A DNA stretch of 64,000 nt from contig NZ_AP022600.1 in NCBI RefSeq assembly GCF_010725885.1, forward strand, positions 6,262,001-6,326,000, in the 5' to 3' direction. This stretch comes from Mycolicibacterium tokaiense. Lineage in GTDB: Bacteria; Actinomycetota; Actinomycetes; Mycobacteriales; Mycobacteriaceae. The notes under the pieces were generated by a model. It worked only from the letters and a program-made list of their open reading frames with translations. It was not told where the DNA came from and did not search any database. This document shows, piece by piece, positions 53,318 to 62,840 of this stretch. A program made the translations under genes and the position numbers. Position 1 is the first letter of the stretch, and every line of letters begins with the position of its first letter.

Positions 53318-55189
53318 CTAGTAAGAACCGGTGAAGGCGCTGTGCAGCCACTCGCACACGGCATTGGCCAGGGCGGCCCGGTTCTCCCGTTTGGCGATCT
53401 CATGTCCGTCGTCCTCGAACACCAGGTAGCGCACCGTGCGGCCCCGCTCCCGCAACGCCTGGGCCATCTGATCCGACTCCCCCACCGGCACATTGGTGTC
53501 GTTGCCGCCGTGCACCAGCAGCAGCGGGGCGGTCAGCGCATCCACCCGCAGCAGCGGTGACAGCCGGTCCAGCAGGTCCCGGTCACTGATCGGATGGCCG
53601 TACTTCGGGTAGGCCGCAGCGGCGATCCAGGCCTCGGTATTACGGTAAAACGTGCTCAGGTCACTCATCCCGCAGATACTGACACCGGCGGCGAACAGCT
53701 CCGGGTGGAAGGTCAGTGCCGCCAGGGTCAGGTAACCCCCGTAGGACCATCCGCCCACCGCGATGCAGGAGGGCTCGGCGTGCCCGCCGGACACCAGATG
53801 GTGTGCACAGTCGGCCACATCATCGATGGCAGCGAACCGTCGTTCCCGGTCGTCGGCGTGCATGAACGACCGGCCGAAGCCGCCGGAGCCCCGAACGTTG
53901 GGCGTCAGCACCGTGATACCGGCGTTGAGCAGCTGCGGGAAGACCTCGCTGTACCCGGGGCGGGACTGGCCTTCCGGCCCGCCGTGCAGGTAGATCAGCG
54001 CACCGACACTGTCGACCCCCGGCGGCGGTGTGTAACGCCACGCGGTGAAGGTCATCCCGTCCCGAGCGGTGATGGTGTCCAGGGTCGGCGCTGAGGCCAC
54101 CGGCCCGGACATGGGCACCCGGTCCACCGGCTCCCACTCCAGCGTCCTGGTGTCCACGAGCTCGACAGTGCTTGGTTGCCAGGGACTCTCGACCGTCATG
54201 GCGACCATGGAACCGCCCGCACTGATCGACAGCTCACTGGCCACCAGGCCGGGCAGCGGGATGGGCGGCGAGAGCGTGTAGTCGCTGTAACGCAGGATCT
54301 GCAACTCGCTGCAGCCGTTGATGTTCCACAGGATCGCCACGGTGGAGAGGTCATCGCTGACCACGAACTCGTCGAGCTCGAAACCGGGTTTCTCGGCGAC
54401 CACGTGGTAGGTCACGCCACCCTCGGTGACGGTGACCTCGAGCAGGCGAGCGTGGTCGGTGCCGTTGTCGGACCGGATGAGTGCGCGGACGAACCCTTCG
54501 GTGCTGTTGAGCCCGTAGGCCGAGGCCGGTTGGTACAGCTCGGAGAGCTCACCTTCGGCGCCCGCACGCAGCCGGCGGGGGCTGTGGTCGTCGAGAATCA
54601 CGCCCATGTCCGTCACCGAGCCGGGATCGTATGGCAGCAGGGAGATCTCGGTGAGACCGCGCAACATCAGCAGCTCGCGGTACCCGCGCGGGCCCACCCG
54701 CACCAGGGCGGCGCCGGCCCACGAGTCGACCAGGCGGCCCGCCGACCGCCGGTCCAAGACGATGCGGTTGCCGGTGGCCGGGTCGATCAGACAGGATTCA
54801 CCCACGCCGTCCTGGCCGGTGAGGATGGCGGCCACCTGGGTGCCGTCCCAGCCGATCAGCTCCGCGGTGGCGTCGTCGGTGTCCGAACCGAGGCCGTCGA
54901 TGCGCCGCGCGTCGCGGTCGTCGGGGTCGGTGGTGACCACCCAGATCTGGGTGCGCGACGCTCCTTCGGGAGCCACCTCGCAGGCCAACCAGTGACCATC
55001 TGCAGAGTGCATGACCCGGGTGACGGGTCCGTCGACGGGCAGCTCCACGTCGCGGGAGGAACTGGCACGCCAGCCGCGCAGAAACCTCTGGACCGCCCGC
55101 GGGTAACCGCCGTCGTCGACGATGTGCGCGAACGCCGTGCCATCAGGCGACAGTGACGCCCCGTAGATCGCGCGCACCCGCGGTCCCAC
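53318..55189 (-). CDS. S9 family (prolyl oligopeptidase-type) peptidase
   Basis: A 623-residue serine peptidase. The N-terminal half is a beta-propeller (repeated Asp-rich strands such as LSPDGTAFAHIVDDGG and SADGHWLACEVAPEG). The C-terminal alpha/beta hydrolase domain has the nucleophile in VGGWSYGGYLTLAAL near residue 490, Asp in HGGNDTNVPVGES and His in DDGHEI. No signal peptide is seen, so it is likely cytosolic. The GTG start has GGAGG upstream. It is divergent from the MmpS-like gene. Confidence 0.9.
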   Translation of the reverse strand: MGPRVRAIYGASLSPDGTAFAHIVDDGGYPRAVQRFLRGWRASSSRDVELPVDGPVTRVMHSADGHWLACEVAPEGASRTQIWVVTTDPDDRDARRIDGLGSDTDDATAELIGWDGTQVAAILTGQDGVGESCLIDPATGNRIVLDRRSAGRLVDSWAGAALVRVGPRGYRELLMLRGLTEISLLPYDPGSVTDMGVILDDHSPRRLRAGAEGELSELYQPASAYGLNSTEGFVRALIRSDNGTDHARLLEVTVTEGGVTYHVVAEKPGFELDEFVVSDDLSTVAILWNINGCSELQILRYSDYTLSPPIPLPGLVASELSISAGGSMVAMTVESPWQPSTVELVDTRTLEWEPVDRVPMSGPVASAPTLDTITARDGMTFTAWRYTPPPGVDSVGALIYLHGGPEGQSRPGYSEVFPQLLNAGITVLTPNVRGSGGFGRSFMHADDRERRFAAIDDVADCAHHLVSGGHAEPSCIAVGGWSYGGYLTLAALTFHPELFAAGVSICGMSDLSTFYRNTEAWIAAAAYPKYGHPISDRDLLDRLSPLLRVDALTAPLLLVHGGNDTNVPVGESDQMAQALRERGRTVRYLVFEDDGHEIAKRENRAALANAVCEWLHSAFTGSY

Positions 55190-55295
55190 CGAACGCCTCC
55201 CTTATTCGTAGCCCGTCGACACCGTATCGGGTTGGACCCGCCCACGTTGCCCGGGATGGGTACCTGCGCGGGTAGCCTGCAGGCATGAGGTGGGC

Positions 55296-56063
55296 ATGAG
55301 CGATCCACGCCGACCCGACGGGTCTGATCCTTATCGCCGTGGCTGGTCCCAGCCGACGGAACCGATGGGCGATCACAATGCCCGCTACCCCGACGCCCCC
55401 TATCCGGACCCCGCGTACGCCGGGCCGTACAGCTATCCGAGCTACACCCCGACCCAGCACACCGAGCAGCTGCCGCCCTACTGGACACAAACCCAGCAGC
55501 CGATGCAGCCGCCGCCCGAACCGCCGGAGCCACGCTCGGCGCGCTGGCTGTGGCTGGCTGCAGGCACAGCCGTGCTGGTCGTGGTCGGCTTGGTGATCGC
55601 CCTGGTGATCAACGAGACCAGCTCCAAGGAAGACACCTTCGTGGCTCCGCTGCCGCCGGTTGCCCAGGAACCGACCACACCCACCACGGTGCCTCCCACC
55701 ACCACCCGCGCGCCCAGCACCACTGCCCCCTCGCCGACGCTGCCCACGCCGTCCACCTCGGTGCCGCTGCTGCCGCCGACCACCGCCGTGCCCGGAGTCA
55801 GCGAGCCGGTGGAGTACACCGTCAGCGGGGAGGGGCGGGCCATCAGCATCACCTACGTCGACGCCGGCGGGGTCCTGCAGATGGAGTTCAATGTGGTGCT
55901 GCCGTGGTCGAAGCAGGTGAACCTGTCCTCGCCCGCGCTGAGCGCCGCGTCGGTGACCGTGCTCAACGTCGGTCGCGAGGTGACGTGCACGGTGGAAGTG
56001 GACGGTGAGCAGGTGCGGGAGCGGACCGGGACGGGCCTGACCATCTGTGCGTCCGTGGGGTGA
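55296..56063 (+). CDS. MmpS-like proline-rich membrane protein (Rv2507 family)
   Basis: A 255-residue membrane protein. The first 80 residues are cytosolic and Pro/Tyr-rich, one transmembrane helix follows (WLWLAAGTAVLVVVGLVIALVI), then a Pro/Thr/Ser-rich spacer and a C-terminal domain with the MmpS pattern (ISITYVDAGGVLQMEFNVVLPWSKQVNLS to VTCTVEVDGEQVRERTGTGLTIC). No MmpL is nearby. The position fits Rv2507. ATG 55296 has GAGGTGG at 55287-55293; the last codons overlap the first unit of the 67-bp repeat. Confidence 0.85.
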   Translation: MSDPRRPDGSDPYRRGWSQPTEPMGDHNARYPDAPYPDPAYAGPYSYPSYTPTQHTEQLPPYWTQTQQPMQPPPEPPEPRSARWLWLAAGTAVLVVVGLVIALVINETSSKEDTFVAPLPPVAQEPTTPTTVPPTTTRAPSTTAPSPTLPTPSTSVPLLPPTTAVPGVSEPVEYTVSGEGRAISITYVDAGGVLQMEFNVVLPWSKQVNLSSPALSAASVTVLNVGREVTCTVEVDGEQVRERTGTGLTICASVG

Positions 56064-56199
56064 CCGATGCGGGACGGCCGGCGAAGCCGCGTCCCGAGGA
56101 GGAACCCCACCATCAGACACCGTGGGGTGACCGATGCGGGACGCCCGGCGAAGCCGCGTCCCGAGGAGGAACCCCACCATCAGACACCGTGGGGTGACG
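56053..56199. repeat. 67-bp tandem repeat containing nested inverted repeats
   Basis: Two complete 67-bp units (56053-56119 and 56120-56186) differ at one base (G at 56077, C at 56144), followed by 13 bases of a third copy. Each unit holds a nested dyad: GTGGGGT/ACCCCAC outside, CGGGAC/GTCCCG in the middle, CGGC/GCCG inside (in unit one 55-61/104-110, 70-75/91-96, 79-82/86-89 of 56000). The stop codon of the MmpS-like gene lies in the left outer arm. The convergent UMF1-type gene ends just beyond. It may act as a bidirectional terminator or be a mobile palindromic element. Confidence 0.8.
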
Positions 56200-56206
56200 T
56201 ACCGCG

Positions 56207-57493
56207 TCAGCGCACGTGTGCGGGCACCTTGACGAACACCATCCCCAGCAGCCCGACGCCCAGCACCACACACAGCCCCGCGGTCCCCGCACGATCGGTG
56301 CCAAAGGCGTCGATGAACATGAAGAACATCCACGGCGCCAGGAACGACACCGCCCGACCCGTCATCGTGTAGAGCCCGAACGCCACCCCCTCGCGGCCCT
56401 CCGTCGTCATCCGCAGCAGCTGGGTGCGCGCCGAGGACTGGGTGGGTCCGATGAACAGGCACAGCAACAACCCGCACACCCAGAAGACCAGAGTCCCGGA
56501 CAGGCTCAACAGCGTCAGCCCGGTGAGAATCAGGCAGACCAGTGATGTGACGATCACCGGTTTGGAACCCACCCGGTCGTCGACGAGGCCGCCGACGACC
56601 GCGCCGATGGCCGCCACCACACATGCTGCAATTCCGAAGATGAGGACGTCGCCCTCGCTGAGCCCGTATACCGACACCCCGAGCACAGCGCCGAAGGCGA
56701 ACACGCCGGCCAGTCCGTCGCGGAAGACGGCGCTGGACACCAGGTAGTAGACCAGGTTGTGGTCTCGCTGCCATTCGGCCCTGACATCGGTCCACACCTT
56801 GCGGTAGGCCCCGATCAGGCCGATCCGATCCTGCCGCGGTTCCACCGGGCGGGGCCAGCGGTGCACGGTGAGCAGCAGCGGCAGCGCGAACACCGCGAAC
56901 CAGGCCGCCGCCAGCAACATCGCCATCCGGATGTTCTCGCCGCCGCCAGTCGACAGCGACAGGAACCCCCGCTCGGGTCCGTCGCCTGCGATGAACCCGA
57001 AGTAGACCAGCACCAGCAGCAAGACACTGCCGAAATAGCCTGCAGCCCAGCCCATCCCCGATATCCGGCCGGAGGTCTGCGAGGTGGAGAGCTGTCGCAA
57101 CAAGGCGTTGTAGGGCACGCTGGCCAGATCACCGCAGGCCGCGGCCACCGCCAACAGGGCCAGGCCGGCGAACAGATAGGCCGGGTCGTCGCGGATCAGG
57201 CTCATCGAGGCGGTGACTGCCACCGCGAGGCCGGTGAGCACCGCGAGCACTTCGCGCCGCAGCCGCGACGCCTGCACCCACACCCCGGTGACCGGTGCCA
57301 GCAGCGCGACTGTCAGACCCGCGATGGCCTCGGCCCGGCCCAACCAGCTCACCGGCGACGCACCACCGGGAGTGCCCTCACCGACAGCCCCGGTCAGGTA
57401 CACCGAGAACACGAATGTGACGACGATCGCGTTCATCCCGGTAGAGCCGCAGTCCCACAATGCCCACGCGGCGATCCGGGAACGGGCTCTCAT
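56207..57493 (-). CDS. UMF1/Atg22-type MFS transporter (Rv2508c family)
   Basis: A 428-residue membrane protein with about 12 helices of the UMF1 subgroup. The N-terminal ARSRIAAWALWDCGSTGMNAIVVTFVFSVYLT is characteristic, and GGLVDDRVGSKPVIVTSLVCLILTGL holds the MFS loop motif variant. The substrate is unknown. I use ATG 57493; GTG 57502 is possible. The stop converges on the 67-bp repeat, and the divergent neighbour is the mycolate reductase. Confidence 0.88.
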   Translation of the reverse strand: MRARSRIAAWALWDCGSTGMNAIVVTFVFSVYLTGAVGEGTPGGASPVSWLGRAEAIAGLTVALLAPVTGVWVQASRLRREVLAVLTGLAVAVTASMSLIRDDPAYLFAGLALLAVAAACGDLASVPYNALLRQLSTSQTSGRISGMGWAAGYFGSVLLLVLVYFGFIAGDGPERGFLSLSTGGGENIRMAMLLAAAWFAVFALPLLLTVHRWPRPVEPRQDRIGLIGAYRKVWTDVRAEWQRDHNLVYYLVSSAVFRDGLAGVFAFGAVLGVSVYGLSEGDVLIFGIAACVVAAIGAVVGGLVDDRVGSKPVIVTSLVCLILTGLTLLSLSGTLVFWVCGLLLCLFIGPTQSSARTQLLRMTTEGREGVAFGLYTMTGRAVSFLAPWMFFMFIDAFGTDRAGTAGLCVVLGVGLLGMVFVKVPAHVR

Positions 57494-57564
57494 GGCGGTC
57501 ACCCTAGCGACCCGGGACAGCTCTGCAGGCCACGCGCTGCGCGGCGATGTCTAGGATGACCCTC

Positions 57565-58371
57565 GTGCCAGTACCCCAGCCACACCCCGATGCGCGCGCC
57601 GTCGTCACCGGCGCCTCCCAGAACATCGGCGAAGCCCTGGCCCTCGAACTCGCCGCGCGCGGGCATCACCTGATCATCACCGCCCGCCGGGCCGAGGTGC
57701 TGACCGCGCTGGCTGACCGGATCACCGCGCAATACGGGGTGACCGTCGAGGTCCGCCCGGTCGACCTCGCCGATCCGGCGGCGCGCGGGGTGCTGTGCGA
57801 CGAGCTGGCCGAGCGCAACATCTCGATCCTGTGCCTCAACGCGGGCACCGCGACATTCGGCCCGATCGCGAAACTCGATCCCGCCGGGGAGAAGCAGCAG
57901 GTGCAGCTGAATGTCCTTGGGGTGCACGATCTTGCCCTCGCGGTGGTGCCGGGCATGGTGGCCCGCGGCAGTGGCGGCATCCTGATTTCCGGTTCGGCGG
58001 CGGGCAATTCGCCGATCCCGAACAATGCCACCTATGCGGCCAGCAAGGCCTTCGCCAACACCTTCAGCGAGTCTCTGCGCGGTGAGCTCAAGTCAGCCGG
58101 CGTGCATGTGACGCTGCTGGCACCCGGCCCGGTGCGCGAGACGCTGCCCGCCGAGACAGAGCAGTCGCTGGTGGAACGGTTGATCCCGGACTTCCTGTGG
58201 ATCTCCACCGAGTACACCGCGAAGCTGTCGCTGGATGGCTTGGAGCACAACAAGATGCGCGTGGTACCCGGGGTGACGTCCAAGGCGATGTCAGTGGCCA
58301 GCGGCTACACCCCGCGCGCCATCGTCACACCGATCGTCGGCGCGGTGTACAAGAAGCTCGGCGGCGGCTAG
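57565..58371 (+). CDS. cmrA: Mycolate reductase CmrA, short-chain dehydrogenase
   Basis: A 268-residue SDR, the same length as I recall for Rv2509, with GTG 57565 preceded by AGGATGA. The sequence includes AVVTGASQNIGEALALELAARGHHLIITARR (Rossmann), NAGTATFGPI, SGSAAGNSPIPNNATYAASKAF (catalytic Ser/Tyr/Lys). CmrA reduces the 3-oxo group of newly condensed mycolate, the last step in mycolic acid maturation. It is absent from non-mycolate bacteria, supporting the mycobacterial origin of the window. Confidence 0.93.
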   Translation: MPVPQPHPDARAVVTGASQNIGEALALELAARGHHLIITARRAEVLTALADRITAQYGVTVEVRPVDLADPAARGVLCDELAERNISILCLNAGTATFGPIAKLDPAGEKQQVQLNVLGVHDLALAVVPGMVARGSGGILISGSAAGNSPIPNNATYAASKAFANTFSESLRGELKSAGVHVTLLAPGPVRETLPAETEQSLVERLIPDFLWISTEYTAKLSLDGLEHNKMRVVPGVTSKAMSVASGYTPRAIVTPIVGAVYKKLGGG

Positions 58372-58376
58372 AGCCG

Positions 58377-59867
58377 CTAGTCGGCCTCGTACAGAATCCC
58401 GCGCCCGATCGCCTCCCGGATCACCGGTAGGGCAGCCTCGGCCAGCGCGTCACCGTCGACGCCGTGGTGTGCGGCCAGCAGATCGAGCAACATCCCCAGC
58501 GGCACTTCGCCGCGGCAGCCGGCGAGCAACGCCCGCGACACCTCGTCGACGCCCAGAACGGCACCGGGCCCACCGGGTCGCCGGACCGCCGCGCCCACCG
58601 TCTGCCAGCCGTCGGGACCGGGCAGGGACTGCTCCTCGAGGAACACCGGTGCCGTGGACAACCGGGCACCGAGCAGTTGGGCATCGGTGGTGTCGTGCAG
58701 ATACTCGCGGCGCGCGAAGAACGCCGCGACCTCCGGTCCGGTCAACTGCTCATCGGCGCCGGTGATCTCCTCGAGAACCAGGTCCGGTGGCCGTCGCTCA
58801 CCCGAGCGCGGCGCCTGCACGGTGACCATGCCCATACCGACACCGGCGATGCCCTCGGCGTCGAACCAATCCAGCCACAGCCCACCGCGCCGGGCGGCCT
58901 CCTCGGGCAACTCCCCGGCATCGGAGGTCCACAGCGATACGTAGCTCACCGGGTCGGCGAACTCGCGCTGCACCACCCACGCATGTAAACCCGTGCCGGA
59001 CAACCAAGCCGACACGCGGTCGCGCCAGTCGTCACCGTCGCGGATGATCCAGTTGGCCATGATCTGCGCGGTACCACCGGGCTCCAGATGGTCACCCAGC
59101 TGGCTGATCAGGCCGGCGCACAGGGCATCTCCGGCCATCCCCGAATCGCGGTATTCGAAGTCGAGTGCGCCGGTGCCCACCACGAACGGCGGGTTGGACA
59201 CGATGAGGTCGAAGCGTTCACCGGCGACAGGCTCGAACAGGCTGCCGCGCCGCAGATCCCAGGTCATGTCGTTGAGGCCGGCTGTCGCCGCCGCCAGCGT
59301 GAGGGCACGCTGATTGGTGTCGGTGGCCACGATCTGCTCACAGTGCGCGGCCAGATGCAGCGCCTGGATGCCGCAGCCGGTCCCGAGATCGAGGGCACGT
59401 CGCACCGGGTTGCGGACCACGGCGTGCGCCAGCGACACCGACGCCCCGCCGATGCCGAGCACGTGGTCGGGCCGTACCGGGCCCGGCCGCAGCGCCGCGT
59501 CCTGATCGGAGACCACCAGAAAGTCGCGGACACCGTCCCCGTGGGGGCGGATGTCGAGGGTGGCCCTGATGTTTCCGGCCACCACCTCGACGACGGCGTT
59601 GTCCACCAGCGCATCCAGGCCGGCGGTGGGCATGGCCTGCTGCACGCGTTCTGCGGTCTCGTCGGCGCCGAGCAGGAACAGCCGCACCAGGACCGCGAGG
59701 CGCCGCTGATCGGTACCGGCGCGGTCGGTGGCACGCAACGCCGACCACCACAGGCCCCTGCTGAAGGCGGCACCGGCGTCTGCACCCAGGAGCTCTGCCA
59801 CCCCGTCGGTGGTGTAGCCCGCCGACCGCAGATCAGCCCCGAGGGCGGCGATGAGTTCGGAGTTCAT
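58377..59867 (-). CDS. SAM-dependent methyltransferase with extended N-terminal domain
   Basis: A 496-residue protein. Residues 1-150 are a helical domain without a known function ([28 protein letters not shown]). A class I methyltransferase domain follows: RRALDLGTGCGIQALHLAA near residue 160 and DLIVSNPPFVVGTGALDF near 225. The NPPF motif indicates N-methylation of a Gln/Asn, base or amino group, as in PrmC or RsmC relatives. The C-terminal 150 residues contain an unassigned segment. Its ATG shares a base with the HerA-like stop (TGATG at 59865-59869), so the two are translationally coupled. Confidence 0.85.
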   Translation of the reverse strand: MNSELIAALGADLRSAGYTTDGVAELLGADAGAAFSRGLWWSALRATDRAGTDQRRLAVLVRLFLLGADETAERVQQAMPTAGLDALVDNAVVEVVAGNIRATLDIRPHGDGVRDFLVVSDQDAALRPGPVRPDHVLGIGGASVSLAHAVVRNPVRRALDLGTGCGIQALHLAAHCEQIVATDTNQRALTLAAATAGLNDMTWDLRRGSLFEPVAGERFDLIVSNPPFVVGTGALDFEYRDSGMAGDALCAGLISQLGDHLEPGGTAQIMANWIIRDGDDWRDRVSAWLSGTGLHAWVVQREFADPVSYVSLWTSDAGELPEEAARRGGLWLDWFDAEGIAGVGMGMVTVQAPRSGERRPPDLVLEEITGADEQLTGPEVAAFFARREYLHDTTDAQLLGARLSTAPVFLEEQSLPGPDGWQTVGAAVRRPGGPGAVLGVDEVSRALLAGCRGEVPLGMLLDLLAAHHGVDGDALAEAALPVIREAIGRGILYEAD

Positions 59868-61405
59868 CAGCGTCTCCGTCGGCGCCCGGTGCCGAAGATG
59901 CTGCGGGTGATCTCGCGGCCGATCACCGTGCCTGCCGATCGCATCGCACTCTTGAAGGCCGGACTGTCCATCACCTGTTCCAGCAGACCCGGCTCAGCGG
60001 GGGCGGGCATCGGCGGGACACCGGTGTCGGTCGGCACCGGTGGCAGATCGGGCGGCGGCGCCAGCGTGGCCGCCAGCCGCTCATAGGCCGAGTCCCGGTC
60101 GATGGTGATCCCGTACTCCCGTTGCAGCGGGCTGGCTTTCGCGGCGGCAGTGAGGGCGTCCGGGCCGATGCTGTTCATCAGTGACCGCGGCGCCCGGATC
60201 CGGGTCCAGGCCACCGGGGTGGGTGCCCCGCGCTCGGAGAGCACGGTCACCACCGCCTCGCCGGTGCCCAGGGACGTCAGCGCCGACTGCAGATCGTAGA
60301 CGCTGGATTTCGGAAAGGTGCGCACAGTTTTCTTCAGTGCCTTGTCGTCGTCGGGAGTGAAGGCACGCAGCGAGTGCTGGATGCGGGCACCCAGTTGGGA
60401 GAGCACGCCACCAGGGATGTCGGTGGGCAACTGGGTGCAGAAGAACACGCCGACGCCCTTGGAGCGGATGAGTTTGACGGTCTGCTCCACCTGGGCCAGG
60501 AAGGCCTTGGACGCACCGTCGAACAACAGGTGCGCCTCGTCGAACACGAACACGAGTTTGGGCTTGTCGAGGTCACCGACTTCCGGCAACTCGGTGAACA
60601 GGTCGGCGAGCACCCACATCAGGAACGTGGAGAACAGCACCGGGCGGGCGGCGTCCTTGCCGAGTTCCAGCAGCGTGATCACGCCACGGCTCTGGGCGTC
60701 GAGGCGCATGAGGTCCGCCGGGTGCAGCTCGGGCTCACCGAAGAACGTCTCGGCGCCTTCGGCCTCCAGGTTGACCAGTGCGCGCAGGATCACCCCGGCT
60801 GTTGTCTTCGACACCGCACCAAGGCTTTTCAGCTCGGCCTTGCCCCCGTCGCCGGTGAGGAACGTGATGACCGATCGCAGATCCTTGAGGTCCAACAGCG
60901 GCAGGCCGCGCTGATCGGCCCAGTGGAAGATGAGACCCAGGGTGGACTCCTGAGTCTGGTTGAGTCCGAGCACCTTCGACAACAGAATCGGCCCGAAGCT
61001 GCTGATCGTCGCACGCACAGGGACGCCGAGACCCTCGGTGCCCAGGGACAGGAATTCGACCGGAAACCCTGCCGGCGTCCAGTCGTCACCGGTATCGGCG
61101 GTGCGGCTGCCGATCGCATCGCCGGACTCCCCCGGTACGGACAGCCCGGACAGGTCGCCTTTGACGTCGGCCATCACCACCGGCACGCCGGCCGCGCTGA
61201 GTTGCTCGGCGATCAGCTGCAGCGTTTTCGTCTTACCGGTGCCGGTGGCCCCGGCGACCAACCCGTGGCGGTTCATGGTGGCCAGCGGGATCCGCACCTG
61301 TGCTGCCGGGTGGGCGGTGCCGTCGACCACCACCGAGCCCAGGGTCAGGGCGGCTCCGTCGGCCGGGTACCCGGACGCGATGTCGCCGGCGGCGTCGGTG
61401 CTCAC
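59867..61405 (-). CDS. HerA/DUF853-type ATPase (Rv2510c family)
   Basis: A 512-residue ATPase. Walker A is GATGTGKT at residues 52-59 and Walker B is [15 protein letters not shown] near 290; the arrangement fits the HerA-like DUF853 group. A Gly/Pro/Ala-rich segment with basic end (GRRRRR) closes the protein. Function is unknown; members may translocate along DNA. Position and size fit Rv2510c. It precedes the methyltransferase gene in the same transcript and is divergent from orn. Confidence 0.88.
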   Translation of the reverse strand: MSTDAAGDIASGYPADGAALTLGSVVVDGTAHPAAQVRIPLATMNRHGLVAGATGTGKTKTLQLIAEQLSAAGVPVVMADVKGDLSGLSVPGESGDAIGSRTADTGDDWTPAGFPVEFLSLGTEGLGVPVRATISSFGPILLSKVLGLNQTQESTLGLIFHWADQRGLPLLDLKDLRSVITFLTGDGGKAELKSLGAVSKTTAGVILRALVNLEAEGAETFFGEPELHPADLMRLDAQSRGVITLLELGKDAARPVLFSTFLMWVLADLFTELPEVGDLDKPKLVFVFDEAHLLFDGASKAFLAQVEQTVKLIRSKGVGVFFCTQLPTDIPGGVLSQLGARIQHSLRAFTPDDDKALKKTVRTFPKSSVYDLQSALTSLGTGEAVVTVLSERGAPTPVAWTRIRAPRSLMNSIGPDALTAAAKASPLQREYGITIDRDSAYERLAATLAPPPDLPPVPTDTGVPPMPAPAEPGLLEQVMDSPAFKSAMRSAGTVIGREITRSIFGTGRRRRR

Positions 61406-61489
61406 GATCTGCAGAGCCTACTGGGCGACGGCGGCGCAGAACGGGGTGTGGACGCGCCGCTGTCGGCCCGTGGAATTACTGTGAGGCAT

Positions 61490-62125
61490 GTGCGTGAAGA
61501 ATTGGTGTGGATCGACTGTGAGATGACCGGGTTGGATCTGGGCTCGGACAAGCTGATCGAGATTGCGGCGCTGGTGACCGATGCCGACCTCAACGTGCTG
61601 GGCGACGGAGTCGACGTGGTGATCCACGCCGAGGACGCCGCGCTGGCCGGCATGGTCGACGTGGTGAAACAGATGCACGCCCGCTCGGGCCTCACCGAAG
61701 AGGTCAAGCGCTCGACCGTCGACCTGGCCACCGCCGAAGGCATTGTTCTGGACTACATTCGCACCCACGTCACAGCCGCCAACACTGCGCCGCTGTGCGG
61801 CAATTCGATCGCCACCGATCGCGGATTCCTGTCGCGCGACATGCCGGCTCTGGACAGCTATCTGCACTACCGCATGATCGACGTGAGTTCCATCAAGGAG
61901 CTGTGTCGTCGCTGGTACCCGAGGATCTACTTCGGCCAGCCGGAGAAGGGGCTGGCACACCGCGCCCTGGCCGACATCCATGAGTCGATCCGCGAGCTGA
62001 AGTACTACCGCCAGACCGCGTTCGTGCCCCCACCCGGACCTTCTACCAGTGACATTGCCGCCGTCGCGGTGACCCTGGGGCCGCCGGGACAAACCGATTC
62101 GGTATCCGGCGGGTCTACCGGCTAA
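61490..62125 (+). CDS. orn: Oligoribonuclease
   Basis: A 211-residue DEDDh 3'-5' exoribonuclease that clears 2-5-nucleotide RNA and pGpG from c-di-GMP turnover. The DEDD residues lie in [10 protein letters not shown] near residue 7, [15 protein letters not shown] near 105, and [11 protein letters not shown] near 160, with His in the last. GTG 61490 gives [10 protein letters not shown], fitting orthologues; GTG 61481 is in frame but lies in the GTGAGG ribosome site. tRNA-His follows 43 bases later. The long upstream ORF is a shadow of the HerA-like gene. Confidence 0.95.
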   Translation: MREELVWIDCEMTGLDLGSDKLIEIAALVTDADLNVLGDGVDVVIHAEDAALAGMVDVVKQMHARSGLTEEVKRSTVDLATAEGIVLDYIRTHVTAANTAPLCGNSIATDRGFLSRDMPALDSYLHYRMIDVSSIKELCRRWYPRIYFGQPEKGLAHRALADIHESIRELKYYRQTAFVPPPGPSTSDIAAVAVTLGPPGQTDSVSGGSTG

Positions 62126-62168
62126 GATCAACCACGCTGCGCAACCGGGTGACCGGGGAGCAGCAATG

Positions 62169-62241
62169 GTGGCTGTAGTTCAGTTGGTAGAGCACCAGGT
62201 TGTGATCCTGGCTGTCGCGGGTTCGAGTCCCGTCAGCCACC
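62169..62241 (+). tRNA. tRNA-His (anticodon GTG)
   Basis: Acceptor GTGGCTG (62169-62175) pairs with CAGCCAC (62234-62240). The base before it is G (62168) and the discriminator is C (62241), giving the extra G-1:C73 pair unique to tRNA-His. The anticodon stem CCAGG/CCTGG holds loop TTGTGAT with GTG. CCA is not encoded. Confidence 0.95.
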
Positions 62242-62246
62242 CCGCA

Positions 62247-62278
62247 GGTGGGAGAGGGTTTTACCTCTCCCACCTTTT
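62247..62278 (+). terminator. Intrinsic terminator after tRNA-His
   Basis: A perfect 11-base stem (GGTGGGAGAGG at 62247-62257 and CCTCTCCCACC at 62264-62274), loop of six bases, then TTTT. Clear intrinsic terminators are uncommon in mycobacterial genomes, so this one is a strong candidate to end the orn/tRNA-His transcript. Confidence 0.9.
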
Positions 62279-62378
62279 GCATTCTTGGAGGATGTGCGGG
62301 ACCTGGCTGGATGTGACCCGAGTACGAACTGGCGGAAAGTAACGGCGCACCAGCCGTCGGCCGTGCTTCAATTCCGCC

Positions 62379-62765
62379 ATGGGGGAATCAGCGCAATACG
62401 CGCCTGGCCAGCACGAACCTGCCTTGGTCACAATTGGGGACATCACCATCTCAGAGCATTGGGTGATTACGCCCAGCGGGCCGCACCCGATTCGCGGGAC
62501 GGTCTGGACTGTGACCGATATGTCTCAGTGGCACGAGGGAATTTCAACTGTCGGCGTCATCCTCTGCATCATCTTCTTCGTGTTCTGTTTGCTCGGCTTG
62601 CTGTTCCTACTGCTGAAGGATCAGAAGCTCTCCGGCTTCGTTCAGGTGACCGTCCAGGGCAGCGGTTTTTACCACCAGACTCTCGTGCCCGTCAGGGGCA
62701 CACATACCTTCATGCTCGTGAATCAGTCGGTAAACCTCGCCCGTTCGCTAGCCGCGCGGGCATAG
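62379..62765 (+). CDS. Conserved actinobacterial small membrane protein
   Basis: A 128-residue protein. The N-terminal half (ITISEHWVITPSGPHPIRGTVWTVTDMSQW) is conserved in actinobacteria, then one or two close hydrophobic helices (VGVILCIIFFVFCLLGLLFLLLKD) and a beta-rich C-terminal part (GFVQVTVQGSGFYHQTLVPVRG) ending LARSLAARA. No function is known. The A+T content of its coding region is higher than its neighbours, which may hint at transfer. ATG 62379 is used; convergent with ldtB. Confidence 0.75.
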   Translation: MGESAQYAPGQHEPALVTIGDITISEHWVITPSGPHPIRGTVWTVTDMSQWHEGISTVGVILCIIFFVFCLLGLLFLLLKDQKLSGFVQVTVQGSGFYHQTLVPVRGTHTFMLVNQSVNLARSLAARA

Positions 62766-62840
62766 CCCCGAGGCGAACATCCGCCGCCCCGTCCGATTGA
62801 CCCGATGCCGTTCCGTTCACGACATTTGAGAACGACCCGC

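Noticed and set aside
56053..56199. Possible CRISPR-like array
   Set aside because: The 67-bp units are directly adjacent with no spacers, so it is a tandem palindromic repeat and not CRISPR.
60374..61489. N-terminal extension of orn giving a 583-residue product
   Set aside because: This part is antisense to the HerA-like gene; Orn orthologues start at 61490.
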